NCBI GenBank assembly: GCA_024690205.1 | Contig: JAILCX010000063.1 | Location: 1 to 64,000 of the forward strand | Reading direction: 5' to 3' | Length of the DNA stretch: 64,000 nt | From: Lachnospiraceae bacterium | GTDB taxonomy: Bacteria > Bacillota > Clostridia > Lachnospirales > Lachnospiraceae | Shown: piece by piece, positions 1 through 8,891 of the stretch | How the letters are laid out: every line of letters starts with the position of its first letter | How positions within the stretch are numbered: position 1 is the stretch's first letter | Position numbers and translations under genes: made by a program | Notes under the pieces: model-generated | What the model was told of the DNA's origin: nothing | What the model saw: only the letters and a program-made list of their open reading frames with translations | Database searches by the model: none

Positions 1-1686
1 GAAAGGACTATGGATGATGTCTTTGAAGATATCAAATCCTCATATCAGGGAAACGATATCATGCTCGGAATAACAGGAGGTAACATTTACCTTAAGGAGA
101 GCGAGGACGGAAATAACATAGCCTTTGTAACGGGCGGAAGACTGTATGAATATAACGTCACGGATAACAAGATATCATCGGTATTTGGATTCTACGATGC
201 TTTCACTGAGGATGTCAGAGAAGTAAACGATAACCATGACATAAAGATAATGAACATAGATGAGGCCGGAAATATCGCATTTTTGGTATACGGCTACATG
301 AACAGAGGCATCCACGAGGGACAGGTCGGAGCTTCCGCGTATTATTACGACAATACCGTAAATACCATAGAGGAGCTTGCCTTCATAAGAAGCACACACG
401 CTCCGGACCTTTTCATAAGGGAAGTTGAAAAACTCTCTTACATGAATTCGGACGGAACGCTGTATATCCTTGTCGGGGATACTCTCTACGGAATAGACAG
501 GATGTACAGAAATCCGGTTGTGATCGCAGAGAACCTGACCGAAGGTTCATACAAGACGTCACAAAACGGCAGACTCGTCAGCTGGCAGGTTGCAAGCGAC
601 ATAAAGGATTGCAGGGAGCTTGTCCTTATGAACCTTGATACCACCAAAAAGACAAGTATAGATGTCGGAAGCAATGAAACTGTTCTGCCGATAGGTTTTA
701 TGGGCGAGGATCTCATATACGGTATCGCAAGGAAGAGCGACATTACAAAGGACAGAACGGGTAAGGTCATCGTTCCGATGTACAAGCTCGTGATATTCAG
801 CGAGCTTGAGGGTAGTCTTATGACATACGAGCGTGATAACACGTATGTTGTCGAAGGCGATATCATTGATAACAGGATAGCCCTTACAAGGATGGTCAAG
901 ACCGGTGATGATGTTTTTTCACCAACAACGAATGACCAGATCATGAATTCAGAGAGCATGACAGCCTCCAATTCCACACTTTCATCGATCGTTACGGAGT
1001 TATATGAAAAGCTGACTGTCATAAGCCTTAAAAAAGAGATCGACGCCGATACCATGAAGCACCTTAATCCCAAGATGGTGCTTTATGAAGGAAGCAGAGA
1101 GGTCAACATCCGAAAGAAGGATGAAAACGATCACTTTATCGTATACGGAAGATACGGTGCCGACAGTTATTATAAGGATGAAAGCGATGCGGTAGAAAGG
1201 GCATTTAACATATCCGGTATAGTAATGGATTCCGAAGGAGACTATATCTGGAAAAAGACATCGCGAAGCACCAAGAACCAGATCATGGCCATAGAACAAG
1301 TTGAGGCCAAGGAAACGAGAGGATCGCTGGCGGTTTGCCTTGATACCATGATAGGATATGAAGGAGTGGTTCGAAATTCGGCATATATGCTGAGCCAGAA
1401 CAAGACGGTCATCGAGATCCTTGAAGATGCACTGCTTGATTACGACATCCTTGATCTTTCGGGATGCAGTCTTGACATGGTACTTTACTATGTGAATCTG
1501 GACATACCGGTTCTCTTTGTCAAAGAAGATAACGAAGCGGTGCTCCTTGTCGGATTTAACGAAACATGCGTGGTCCTTATGGATCCGCTTGAGACCGAAA
1601 TATACAAGATGGATCTTAATGAGGCCGTTGAAATGTTTGAAGACAACGGAAACTTTTTTATAACATATATACCGAAGGTTGATTAA
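1..1686 (+). CDS. unknown protein, 5' end cut by the window; beta-rich region plus C39-like C-terminus
   Basis: The frame is open to the left edge, and the first ATG (position 10) has no well-placed ribosome binding site, so the true start probably lies outside the window. The visible 558 residues begin with repeated short beta-type segments of the pattern 'GNIYLxE', 'LYEYNV', 'LYGIDR', which suggest a propeller-like sensor or scaffold of the WD40/TolB type. The last ~130 residues resemble a peptidase C39-like fold with a GCSLDMVLYY helix and a closing beta hairpin. I cannot assign a convincing Cys/His catalytic pair. The gene ends 23 bases before the HerA-like ATPase gene, so the two may be co-transcribed. 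Function is not recognised. The propeller and C39 readings are tentative. Confidence 0.6.
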   Translation, partial: ERTMDDVFEDIKSSYQGNDIMLGITGGNIYLKESEDGNNIAFVTGGRLYEYNVTDNKISSVFGFYDAFTEDVREVNDNHDIKIMNIDEAGNIAFLVYGYMNRGIHEGQVGASAYYYDNTVNTIEELAFIRSTHAPDLFIREVEKLSYMNSDGTLYILVGDTLYGIDRMYRNPVVIAENLTEGSYKTSQNGRLVSWQVASDIKDCRELVLMNLDTTKKTSIDVGSNETVLPIGFMGEDLIYGIARKSDITKDRTGKVIVPMYKLVIFSELEGSLMTYERDNTYVVEGDIIDNRIALTRMVKTGDDVFSPTTNDQIMNSESMTASNSTLSSIVTELYEKLTVISLKKEIDADTMKHLNPKMVLYEGSREVNIRKKDENDHFIVYGRYGADSYYKDESDAVERAFNISGIVMDSEGDYIWKKTSRSTKNQIMAIEQVEAKETRGSLAVCLDTMIGYEGVVRNSAYMLSQNKTVIEILEDALLDYDILDLSGCSLDMVLYYVNLDIPVLFVKEDNEAVLLVGFNETCVVLMDPLETEIYKMDLNEAVEMFEDNGNFFITYIPKVD

Positions 1687-1709
1687 AAATTTGATAAGGA
1701 GGGTATTAA

Positions 1710-3314
1710 ATGTATTACGACGGAAAGATACTGATCGGAAGGACGCAGGAAGGAAAAGAACTATTTGTTTATCCCAAAATGGCAAACAGACACGGACTTA
1801 TAGCCGGAGCTACCGGTACGGGAAAGACTGTTACGCTTAAAGTTATGGCTGAGTCGTTCTCCGATATGGGAGTACCCGTTTTCCTGGCCGATGCCAAAGG
1901 AGATCTTGCCGGAATGTGCGTAAAACCCGGTGAGACTTCGGAAGACATGGCCAAGAGGATAGAATACTTTAAACTCGCGGAAAAGGATTTTGACTTTAAG
2001 AAATATCCCGTAAACTTCTGGGATGTATATGCCGAAAGGGGAATACAGTTAAGGACAACAATTTCCGAAATGGGCCCCATCCTTTTAAGCAGGATCCTCG
2101 GACTTAATGATACACAAGCAGATATTTTGAACATTATCTTTAAGATCGCAGATGACCAGAATCTGCTGCTCATCGATACCAAGGACTTAAAGAGCATGAT
2201 CAATTACGTCGGAGAAAATGCCAAGGAATTCTCGGCTGAATACGGCAATATCTCTTCAGCAAGTCTTAATGTAATAACAAGATCGATCGTTGCATGTGAA
2301 TCCGAAGGAGCAGAGCAGTTCTTTGCCGAGCCTGCCCTTAACATAAAAGACTGGATCAGAACAAGCGAAGAGGACGGAAGAGGATATATCCAGATACTTG
2401 AATGTCAGAAGCTCATGCTCAATCCCAGGATGTATTCAATGTTCCTTCTTTGGATGATATCGGAGCTTTATGAGACATTGCCTGAAGCAGGTGATCTTGA
2501 TAAGCCCAAGATGGTATTCTTCTTTGACGAAGCACATATGCTCTTTGACTCGGCTCCCAAAGCACTCCTTGATAAGATCGAACAGGTGGTTAAGCTCATC
2601 CGTTCAAAGGGTGTCGGGATCTACTTCATAACACAGAATCCCAAGGATATCCCGGGCGGGGTATTAAGCCAGCTGGGCAACAAGATACAGCATGGCCTTC
2701 GAGCATACACTCCCAGTGAGCAAAAGGGTGTAAAGGCAGCAGCCGAAGGATTAAGGGAGAATCCTGCTTTTGATACCTTTACGGCACTTGGTGAGCTCGG
2801 AACGGGAGAAGCGCTCGTTTCGGTACTCGGAGAAGACGGTGTTCCTACCATTGTTGAAAGAGCCAAGATCCTTCCTCCTCAAAGTAAGATAGGAACGATA
2901 GATGACGGCACATTAAACGAAAAGATAAACAATTCTTCACTGTATGATAAATACAGCAACTATGTTGACAATGATTCGGCATACGAGCGTCTTACTAAGC
3001 TTGGCGAGGAAAAGGCTGCCGAAGAGGCAAGACTTGAAGAAGAAAAGCTTGCCGCAAAGGAAGAAGCAGCCGCTGCAAAACTTGCCGAAAAAGAAGCCGA
3101 GAAGGCTAAGAAAGAAGAGGAAAAAGCCGCCGCAGCCAAGCAAAGAAAGGTAAAGAATGCTGCCAAATCGGTAGCAAGCTCAACTGCCGGAACAATAGGA
3201 AGGGAAGTCGGAAAGACAGTCGGATCAACCGTAGGAGGAAAGTTCGGAAAGACTCTGGGAGGAAATGTCGGTGCTTCGCTTATGCGCGGCATCATCGGAA
3301 CGTTCTTTAAATAA
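1710..3314 (+). CDS. HerA-like helicase/ATPase (DUF853, YjgR type)
   Basis: A 534-residue P-loop ATPase. Walker A is GATGTGKT at residues 33-40. A Walker B-like stretch, MVFFFDEAH, lies near residue 268, followed by a sensor region with FITQNP. This arrangement is typical of the DUF853/YjgR family related to HerA and FtsK, whose members are cytoplasmic and whose biological role is poorly known. From about residue 420 the protein turns into a Lys/Glu/Ala-rich coiled coil, then into a glycine-rich hydrophobic tail (about 490-534) that could contact membrane or self-associate. The start is supported by a strong AAGGAGG 8-9 bases upstream. The stop overlaps the start of the next gene (TAATG), indicating translational coupling with the DMT transporter. 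Confidence 0.88.
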   Translation: MYYDGKILIGRTQEGKELFVYPKMANRHGLIAGATGTGKTVTLKVMAESFSDMGVPVFLADAKGDLAGMCVKPGETSEDMAKRIEYFKLAEKDFDFKKYPVNFWDVYAERGIQLRTTISEMGPILLSRILGLNDTQADILNIIFKIADDQNLLLIDTKDLKSMINYVGENAKEFSAEYGNISSASLNVITRSIVACESEGAEQFFAEPALNIKDWIRTSEEDGRGYIQILECQKLMLNPRMYSMFLLWMISELYETLPEAGDLDKPKMVFFFDEAHMLFDSAPKALLDKIEQVVKLIRSKGVGIYFITQNPKDIPGGVLSQLGNKIQHGLRAYTPSEQKGVKAAAEGLRENPAFDTFTALGELGTGEALVSVLGEDGVPTIVERAKILPPQSKIGTIDDGTLNEKINNSSLYDKYSNYVDNDSAYERLTKLGEEKAAEEARLEEEKLAAKEEAAAAKLAEKEAEKAKKEEEKAAAAKQRKVKNAAKSVASSTAGTIGREVGKTVGSTVGGKFGKTLGGNVGASLMRGIIGTFFK

Positions 3315-4201
3315 TGAGTGATGCAAAAGGATCCAATAAGGCCCTGTGGTCGTACATAGGATTATTTGCCGTGGCAATGATCTGGGGTTCGGCTTTTGTT
3401 GTCGTTAAAAATGCTTTGGACACGGTGCCGCCCACATACATGGTGGCGGTGAGATTTTCAATTGCGGCCATAGGAATGCTCTTTATTTTCGGGCGAAAAC
3501 TTAAGGGATTGAACAAAAGAAATTTAATACACGGTATTATAGTCGGAGGATGTCTTTTTACGGCATATCTTGTCCAGACCATAGGGTGCAAGTATACTAC
3601 TGCGGGAAAAAACGCATTCCTCACGGCAACTTATATAATCATTGTTCCGTTCCTTCATTGGTTTCTTAAGAAAAAGCGTCCGGAGATAAGGTTGTTTATT
3701 GCTGCAGTTATCGGACTTGCCGGTATAGGTCTTATCTCACTTGACAGCGATCTGTCCATTGGGATAGGCGACCTTTTGACGATCATATGCGGATTCCTTT
3801 TTGCAATGCAGATAGCATTTCAGGATATCTTTGTCAAAGAGGACGATCCGACACTCATATGCCTTATCGAGATGATAGTCAGCGGCGTCGGAGGATGGAT
3901 ATGTGCGCCGTTCATAGACGGACCGCTCCCAAAAGGGACATTTTCTTCGATAGAGCTTATCGGGAGCATGTTGTTCCTGGGCCTTGTCAGCAGTCTTGTG
4001 TGCCAGCTTTTACAGTCTGTGTGCCAAAAGTATACAAAGCCTGAAAGCGCTTCGCTGATAATGTCGACAGAGTCGGTATTCGGAGCATTGAGCTCGATGA
4101 TATTCCTTAAAGAGAGGATGAGCTTAAAAGTACTTTTAGGATGCATTATCATGATGGTTGCAATAGTTCTTTCTCAGGTTCAAAAAAAGGAAAAAGGATG
4201 A
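3314..4201 (+). CDS. EamA/DMT-family membrane transporter
   Basis: A 295-residue protein with about ten hydrophobic segments arranged as two repeats, as in EamA (drug/metabolite transporter, 10-TMS) proteins. The first helix region carries the usual 'WGSAFVVVKN' family motif near residues 23-32. Members export amino acids, nucleotides or other small metabolites, but the substrate cannot be read from sequence. The start overlaps the HerA-like gene stop and the stop overlaps the RNHCP gene start (ATGA at 4198-4201), so the three genes look like one coupled unit. The C-terminus is short and basic, as expected for a cytoplasmic tail. Confidence 0.88.
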   Translation: MSDAKGSNKALWSYIGLFAVAMIWGSAFVVVKNALDTVPPTYMVAVRFSIAAIGMLFIFGRKLKGLNKRNLIHGIIVGGCLFTAYLVQTIGCKYTTAGKNAFLTATYIIIVPFLHWFLKKKRPEIRLFIAAVIGLAGIGLISLDSDLSIGIGDLLTIICGFLFAMQIAFQDIFVKEDDPTLICLIEMIVSGVGGWICAPFIDGPLPKGTFSSIELIGSMLFLGLVSSLVCQLLQSVCQKYTKPESASLIMSTESVFGALSSMIFLKERMSLKVLLGCIIMMVAIVLSQVQKKEKG

Positions 4202-4608
4202 AAAAAGAAAAAAACGAGATCAAAGTAAAAGGATATTATAAAGATCATGCATGTCATGAGACATTTATCTGTAAAGTTTGCGGACGTGAGGTAGTGCCTG
4301 AGGGAGCATCTTCCGAACACAGAAATCATTGTCCGAACTGCTTAAGTTCTCTCCATGTCGATAACGAGCCCGGTGACAGAGAATCAGAATGCGGCGGAGT
4401 CATGGAATGCATCGCCGTGTGGGTCAGAAACAACGGTGAGTGGGCACTTATACACAGATGCAAAAGCTGCGGCAAGTTGAGTTCCAACCGTGTCGCAGCC
4501 GATGATAATCCCGTAAAACTCATGTCTGTAGCCATGAGGCCTGTAGCCAATCCGCCTTTTCCGGTTGAAAGGATAAAGGAGATGACTGAAAGCCTTTTGG
4601 GCGATTGA
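4198..4608 (+). CDS. RNHCP domain protein
   Basis: A 136-residue small cytoplasmic protein with CxxC pairs: FICKVCG near residue 27, then NHCPNC, then HRCKSCG. These are the zinc-ribbon-like cysteines of the RNHCP family, which takes its name from the R-N-H-C-P residues seen here in 'HRNHCPNC'. The biochemical function of the family is not established. An in-frame ATG 57 bases upstream exists, but the start at 4198 overlaps the stop of the upstream transporter (ATGA) and gives the usual family length, so I prefer it. It converges on the DtxR-type gene with only one base between the two stops and no visible terminator. Confidence 0.85.
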   Translation: MKKEKNEIKVKGYYKDHACHETFICKVCGREVVPEGASSEHRNHCPNCLSSLHVDNEPGDRESECGGVMECIAVWVRNNGEWALIHRCKSCGKLSSNRVAADDNPVKLMSVAMRPVANPPFPVERIKEMTESLLGD

Positions 4609-4609
4609 T

Positions 4610-4966
4610 CTATTTTTTCAGATATTTCTTAAGAGCATTAAATGACTTGTCGCTTATGACATGTTCTATGCGGCAGGCATCTTCGGCAGCCGTACGGTCA
4701 TCAACGCCTATTGAACTAAGGAACCCCGAAAGAACATGATGGCGTTCGTAGATCTTTTCGGCTGCCTTTTTTCCTTTAGCCGTAAATTTGATATAGCCGG
4801 TTTCGTCGACGGTGATATAACCGTCCCTTTTTAAAAGTCCGAGTCCCCTGCTCACGGAGGGTTTGGAATAATTCATATGGTCCGCAACGTCTATTGCACG
4901 GACATTACTTTTTTCTTTATGTAACACCAGTATCGTTTCAAGATACATTTCACCCGATTCACCCAT
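4610..4966 (-). CDS. DtxR/MntR-family metal-dependent repressor
   Basis: A 118-residue protein. Residues 1-60 form a winged helix-turn-helix (AIDVADHMNYSKPSVSRGL), followed by 'GYIxFTAKGKKAAEKIYERH' and a metal-binding dimerisation helix (VLSGFL...IEHVIS) as in DtxR/MntR proteins. Members bind Fe or Mn and repress metal uptake genes. The His and Glu residues of the metal site are present, though I cannot tell Fe from Mn. It lacks the SH3-like C-terminal domain, so it is a short MntR-type protein. A good AAAGGAG lies just upstream of the ATG. It lies 36 bases downstream of the TraX-like gene on the same strand. No metal transporter is adjacent, so its regulon lies elsewhere. Confidence 0.85.
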   Translation of the reverse strand: MGESGEMYLETILVLHKEKSNVRAIDVADHMNYSKPSVSRGLGLLKRDGYITVDETGYIKFTAKGKKAAEKIYERHHVLSGFLSSIGVDDRTAAEDACRIEHVISDKSFNALKKYLKK

Positions 4967-5002
4967 AACACTTCTCCTTTTGATAGGTAGATTTGAGATA
5001 TC

Positions 5003-5818
5003 TTAAAGTATATCACGTATCATCCATAAAAACAGCAGATGAATGGGATAAAAAGCATAGTAGAAATATTTATGGAGCTGCCGTCCCTTTTGACCGTTAT
5101 AATTTGTGATCAGCAAAAATGAGACGACCACGGGAAGCTCAGAAAGAGCCTTGTCGGTTATGTCTGAAAGAGGTGGTATGTATCCATAACCGTATATGGT
5201 CTGCAACCAGCATTCGGCTCCGTTTAACAATGTCATAATGAGGATCCCGGGAAGAACTGCATGATATGGGTCATTTCGGAGTATATAAAACATAAAGATA
5301 AGGATAACGCCGGTAAACCCATAATCGCTCTTTAATAAGAAGGCTGCGGCGCACAGCACGATAAACGAAATGACAAAAAGTGCGGACGAAATGTTGGCAT
5401 TTAACTTTCCTTCGCTGCAAAGCAAGGTCAACTTATCAAAAGCGCATATAAGCAAAAGTCCAAGGGCAAGAGTAAAAAAAACATTTTGATATGACGGATG
5501 CTTTATGGAAAGCGAGTCCATAAGATTAAAAGGGATCTCGGATATGAGAGCAAAAACAACTAAGGAGATAAAATACTTAAGCCTACTCCTTGTATGTACA
5601 GCACCGATTGCGATGAGGAAACAAAAAATCGGGAATGCGATTCGGCCGATCTCTCTTGAGATCATATAAGGATAGCTGTTTTCGGCAGGTATGCCGTTTT
5701 TAGAAAGATATCCTCCGATGACCCTGAACCCGAAATGGTCTATGAACATGCAAAGTATCGCAATGTGCTTTAATACCGCTGTGCTTATACCGGCGGTTTT
5801 AGTGCCAGTGTTCATCAT
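5003..5818 (-). CDS. TraX-family membrane protein
   Basis: A 271-residue integral membrane protein with about eight hydrophobic helices. The N-terminal signature (LKHIAILCMFIDHFGF, then GRIAFPIFCFL) is characteristic of the TraX family. F-plasmid TraX acetylates pilin. Chromosomal homologues in Clostridia are common and their substrates are unknown, so conjugation should not be inferred. There are no other conjugation genes here. Upstream AAGGAG supports the first ATG. The gene is divergent from the DJ-1 gene across a 108-base promoter region. Confidence 0.85.
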   Translation of the reverse strand: MMNTGTKTAGISTAVLKHIAILCMFIDHFGFRVIGGYLSKNGIPAENSYPYMISREIGRIAFPIFCFLIAIGAVHTRSRLKYFISLVVFALISEIPFNLMDSLSIKHPSYQNVFFTLALGLLLICAFDKLTLLCSEGKLNANISSALFVISFIVLCAAAFLLKSDYGFTGVILIFMFYILRNDPYHAVLPGILIMTLLNGAECWLQTIYGYGYIPPLSDITDKALSELPVVVSFLLITNYNGQKGRQLHKYFYYAFYPIHLLFLWMIRDIL

Positions 5819-5890
5819 TTTCTCCTTGTGATCGGGATAATATTAATATATCACAGGTATCAAAAAAATGAAGAAAGACAGACTGACTTT

Positions 5891-5899
5891 TGGTATACT
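5891..5899 (+). promoter_or_regulatory. extended -10 promoter of the DJ-1/PfpI gene
   Basis: TGGTATACT is a TGn extended -10 box, 28 bases before the ATG and followed by AAAGGAGGGG as ribosome binding site. The -35 region is weak, as is usual with extended -10 elements. Confidence 0.5.
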
Positions 5900-5926
5900 A
5901 TATAGGGTAAGTCGAAAGGAGGGGTT

Positions 5927-6472
5927 ATGATCTATTTATTTCTGGCCGAGGGTTTTGAGGAAGTTGAAGCCCTGACCACGGTCGATCTTTTAAGGAGAGC
6001 CGAAATTGATCTTAAAACGGTTTCGATATCGTCGGGATTGACGGTAAAAGGTGCTCACAACATAACAGTGAGTGCGGATATGCTTCTTTCGGAGGCAGAT
6101 ACCGGTTCATCAACGATGCTCATCCTGCCCGGAGGCAATCCCGGATGGAAGAACCTTGATGCTTGTGAAGAACTGATGAATAAGGTTAAGGAGGCGGCTG
6201 ATAAGGGAATCTATATTGCATCAATATGCGCTGCTCCCACGATCATAGGAAAGAGGGGACTTCTTGAAGGCAAGAACGCATGCTGCTATCCCGGAATGGA
6301 AGGAGCGCTCATCGGGGCCAAGGCAAATGAAAAGGAAGTAAATATTGATGGAAAATTCATAACGAGCAGGGGAGTCGGTACAGCCATTCCGTTTGCTCTG
6401 GCGATCATCGAAGAATTGTGCGGAAAGGAAAAGGCCGACAAGATCGCAGAATCCATAGTATACAAAAGGTAA
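5927..6472 (+). CDS. DJ-1/PfpI family protein (YajL/ThiJ-like)
   Basis: A 181-residue flavodoxin-like protein of the DJ-1/PfpI superfamily. The nucleophile-elbow cysteine is C101 in ASICAAPTIIG, and the partner glutamate corresponds to E14 in EGFEEVEA. Length and order match the DJ-1/YajL subgroup (chaperone, deglycase or oxidative-stress roles are proposed in the literature; the exact activity is disputed). A strong AAAGGAGGGG precedes the ATG. It lies 37 bases upstream of nagB on the same strand and may be co-transcribed with it. Confidence 0.9.
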   Translation: MIYLFLAEGFEEVEALTTVDLLRRAEIDLKTVSISSGLTVKGAHNITVSADMLLSEADTGSSTMLILPGGNPGWKNLDACEELMNKVKEAADKGIYIASICAAPTIIGKRGLLEGKNACCYPGMEGALIGAKANEKEVNIDGKFITSRGVGTAIPFALAIIEELCGKEKADKIAESIVYKR

Positions 6473-6509
6473 GCTTTAAAGACACATATAAAGGGAAAAG
6501 GAGAACTAA

Positions 6510-7232
6510 ATGAAGGTTATAGTATGTAAGAACTACGAAGAGGTTTCAAAAGAATCAGCTAAGATCGTGGCAGACGTCATGAAGAAAAAGCCCAATGCGA
6601 TACTCGGACTTGCAACAGGATCAACACCCGAAGGCATGTATGCCGAGCTTGCAAAGATGAACGCAGCTGGCGAGATCGACTTTAAGGACATCACAACAGT
6701 CAATCTGGATGAATACTATCCTATAAGCCCTGATAATGACCAGAGCTACAGATACTTTATGAACAAGAACCTTTTCGACAAGGTAAATATCGACAAGAGC
6801 AGGACCAACGTACCCAAGGGTGATGCACCCGACGGAGAAAAGGAAGCTGAAAGATACGAAGCTTACGTCAGATCGCTTGGCGGAGCAGACATTCAGGTTC
6901 TCGGAATAGGACGTAACGGACACATCGCATTTAACGAGCCCGATGAAGAACTTGTTCCCGTGACTCACGTAACTTCTCTTACCGAAGATACGATCGATGC
7001 GAATGCAAGATTCTTCGCAAGCGCTGCCGATGTACCGACCAAGGCTCTTACAATGGGAATGGGAACGATCCTTTCGGCAAAAAAGATCATCATCATTGCA
7101 ACAGGCGCTAACAAGCATGATGCCGTTGCGCAGATGTTAAAGGGAACCTGTACGACAAAGTGCCCTGCTTCATTCCTTAACCTTCATGATGATGTTGTGC
7201 TTGTATGCGACGAAGCAGCTTATAATGGATAA
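6510..7232 (+). CDS. nagB: glucosamine-6-phosphate deaminase
   Basis: A 240-residue protein converting glucosamine 6-phosphate to fructose 6-phosphate and ammonia in the cytoplasm. Diagnostic motifs are GLATGSTPEGMY near residue 34 (phosphate binding), NLDEYYPI near residue 69 (catalytic Asp) and GIGRNGHIAFNEP near residue 132 (catalytic His). Length is normal for the short Gram-positive NagB. An AAAGGAGAA ribosome binding site precedes the ATG. It sits directly upstream of glmM, pairing breakdown and synthesis of amino-sugar phosphates. The 3' end forms one arm of a long inverted repeat. Confidence 0.95.
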   Translation: MKVIVCKNYEEVSKESAKIVADVMKKKPNAILGLATGSTPEGMYAELAKMNAAGEIDFKDITTVNLDEYYPISPDNDQSYRYFMNKNLFDKVNIDKSRTNVPKGDAPDGEKEAERYEAYVRSLGGADIQVLGIGRNGHIAFNEPDEELVPVTHVTSLTEDTIDANARFFASAADVPTKALTMGMGTILSAKKIIIIATGANKHDAVAQMLKGTCTTKCPASFLNLHDDVVLVCDEAAYNG

Positions 7233-7269
7233 TAAATAATCCGTTATAAGCTGAGTGGATGCGCACTCA
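7217..7269 (+). repeat. two tandem RNA hairpins between nagB and glmM
   Basis: The first inverted repeat pairs 7217-7230 with 7239-7252 (14 bp, one G-U pair, 8-base loop) and includes the nagB stop codon. The second pairs 7252-7257 with 7264-7269 (TGAGTG/CACTCA). Neither is followed by a T-run, so they are not standard terminators. They may stabilise or process the nagB-glmM transcript. Confidence 0.55.
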
Positions 7270-7295
7270 ATAAATAATGAAAAGAGGGAAAGATA

Positions 7296-8648
7296 ATGGG
7301 TAAGTATTTTGGAACAGACGGATTCCGCGGTGAATCAGGAGTTGTTTTAACGGCAGAGCATGCATTTAAGATCGGACGTTTCCTTGGATGGTATTACGGA
7401 CGTGACAAACATGCAAAGATCGTTATAGGAAAAGACACCAGACGTTCTTCTTATATGTATGAGAACGCGCTGGCAGCAGGCATCACTTCTTCAGGATCGG
7501 ATGCATATCTTCTTCATGTAACGACAACTCCCTGTGTGGCTTATATCACAAGGACCGAGCACTTTGACTGTGGAGTGATGATCTCAGCCAGCCATAATCC
7601 GTATGTTGATAACGGTATCAAACTCATGAACCAGGATGGTGAAAAGATGGATGATGCCCTTCAGGATGAGATCGAACTTTATATAGACGGTCAGCACGAG
7701 GAGATTCCTTTTGCTACGGCTGAAAAGATAGGCTGCACCGTTGATTTCTATTCGGGAAGAAACAGATACATCGGATATCTTACAAATGTTGCAGCACATT
7801 CATTTGAAGACCGCAAGGTAGGACTTGATTGTGCCAACGGATCTTCATGGATGATCGGACCTGCAGTGTTTAATGCACTGGGAAGCAAGACTTATGTCAT
7901 AAACAATGCACCCGACGGAGTCAATATCAACACAGGATGCGGATCTACCCATATTGAAGGCCTTCAGGAATATGTAAAAGCAAACAAGCTTGACTGCGGA
8001 TTTGCTTTTGACGGAGATGCCGACAGATGTCTCGCTGTTGATGAAAACGGTGAAGTTGTAAACGGAGACAAGATCATGTACATCTGTGCAAAGCACTTAA
8101 AGAAGGGCGGACAGCTTCCTAAGAACAAGGTCGTTACCACGGTCATGTCAAACTTCGGCCTTTACAAGGCGCTTGATAAGATAGGTATCGGTTACGAAAA
8201 GACGGCAGTCGGTGACAGATATGTATACGAAAATATGAAAGAATTTGATCATGCTATCGGAGGAGAGCAGTCAGGACATATCATCTTCCGTAAATATGCC
8301 CGCACAGGTGACGGAATCCTTACAGCTATCCTTTTGATGAGTGTCATGGTCGAGACACAGCTTCCTCTTTCCGTGCTTGCATCTGAAGTTACCATGTATC
8401 CTCAGGTTCTTAAGAACGTGGTAGTTGATGATAAGGATGCAACACTTGAAGATCCTGCAGTTAAGCTTGCAGTTGATGCAGCAGGCGCAGAGCTTGGAGA
8501 TAACGGAAGAGTTCTCCTTAGAAAGTCAGGAACAGAGCCCGTACTCAGAGTCATGGCAGAAGCAGGAACCGATGAAGAGTGTGAGAAGCAGGTTGATGCG
8601 ATCATCGATTCAATGAAAGCATCGGGCCATCTTGTTAAGATAAAATAA
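7296..8648 (+). CDS. glmM: phosphoglucosamine mutase
   Basis: A 450-residue alpha-D-phosphohexomutase interconverting glucosamine 6-phosphate and glucosamine 1-phosphate for UDP-GlcNAc synthesis. It begins with the family start KYFGTDGFRG. The phosphoserine loop MISASHNPY has the catalytic Ser at about S99. The metal loop FDGDADR lies near residue 238 and the sugar loop GEQSGHII near residue 330. The C-terminal phosphate loop RKSGTEPVLRVM is complete. It starts 63 bases after nagB with GAGGGAAAG upstream and ends in a strong terminator. Confidence 0.95.
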   Translation: MGKYFGTDGFRGESGVVLTAEHAFKIGRFLGWYYGRDKHAKIVIGKDTRRSSYMYENALAAGITSSGSDAYLLHVTTTPCVAYITRTEHFDCGVMISASHNPYVDNGIKLMNQDGEKMDDALQDEIELYIDGQHEEIPFATAEKIGCTVDFYSGRNRYIGYLTNVAAHSFEDRKVGLDCANGSSWMIGPAVFNALGSKTYVINNAPDGVNINTGCGSTHIEGLQEYVKANKLDCGFAFDGDADRCLAVDENGEVVNGDKIMYICAKHLKKGGQLPKNKVVTTVMSNFGLYKALDKIGIGYEKTAVGDRYVYENMKEFDHAIGGEQSGHIIFRKYARTGDGILTAILLMSVMVETQLPLSVLASEVTMYPQVLKNVVVDDKDATLEDPAVKLAVDAAGAELGDNGRVLLRKSGTEPVLRVMAEAGTDEECEKQVDAIIDSMKASGHLVKIK

Positions 8649-8677
8649 TAGAACGGATCAAATAAAAATTTCAAGAC

Positions 8678-8712
8678 AAAGACCGCCAGGATATTCTCCA
8701 GGCGGTCTTTTA
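8678..8712 (+). terminator. intrinsic terminator after glmM
   Basis: The arms AAAGACCGCC (8678-8687) and GGCGGTCTTT (8701-8710) form a perfect 10 bp stem ending in a T-run, 30 bases after the glmM stop. Confidence 0.9.
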
Positions 8713-8740
8713 GTGTTCGCAGCTTTTTCGGGGACAAACC

Positions 8741-8850
8741 GGTACCAAAGTACTGCATGAATATCCGCCAAATGGCGGAAGAAATATGACAAAGAGGATG
8801 ATAGACTATATCGGAATAATCTGATATTGAAGATCCGGGAATCCCCGGAT
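8741..8850 (+). promoter_or_regulatory. structured leader with four consecutive hairpins, unclassified
   Basis: Four hairpins lie one after another upstream of the secreted-protein gene: 8741-8745/8750-8754 (CAAA loop), 8764-8770/8773-8779 (TCCGCCA/TGGCGGA), 8808-8815/8820-8827 (with one G-U pair) and 8833-8839/8844-8850 (ATCCGGG/CCCGGAT). No T-run follows. I could not match it to a known riboswitch consensus. The GACAAACC just before the first hairpin only faintly recalls the cyclic-di-GMP-I aptamer, and the rest of that consensus is absent. Confidence 0.45.
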
Positions 8851-8891
8851 GCAATTTACAAAGTAAGACCGGATATAAGGAGAGCAAAAAG

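Noticed and set aside
1000..1785. Long minus-strand ORF of 261 codons
   Set aside because: It lies opposite a well-supported gene, spans its stop and the next gene's ribosome binding site, and encodes no recognisable domain.
2960..3295. Antisense ORF of 111 codons opposite the HerA-like C-terminus
   Set aside because: It mirrors the low-complexity Lys/Glu/Ala coding stretch; codon pattern follows the sense gene.
5003..5818. Conjugative element marked by TraX
   Set aside because: No relaxase, coupling protein, pilus or integrase genes are near. Chromosomal TraX-like proteins are common in Clostridia.
8731..8790. Cyclic-di-GMP-I (GEMM) riboswitch in the secreted-protein leader
   Set aside because: Only a GACAAACC-like piece and a short hairpin resemble it. 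The GCAAAGCC block, the GNRA loop and the second domain are missing.
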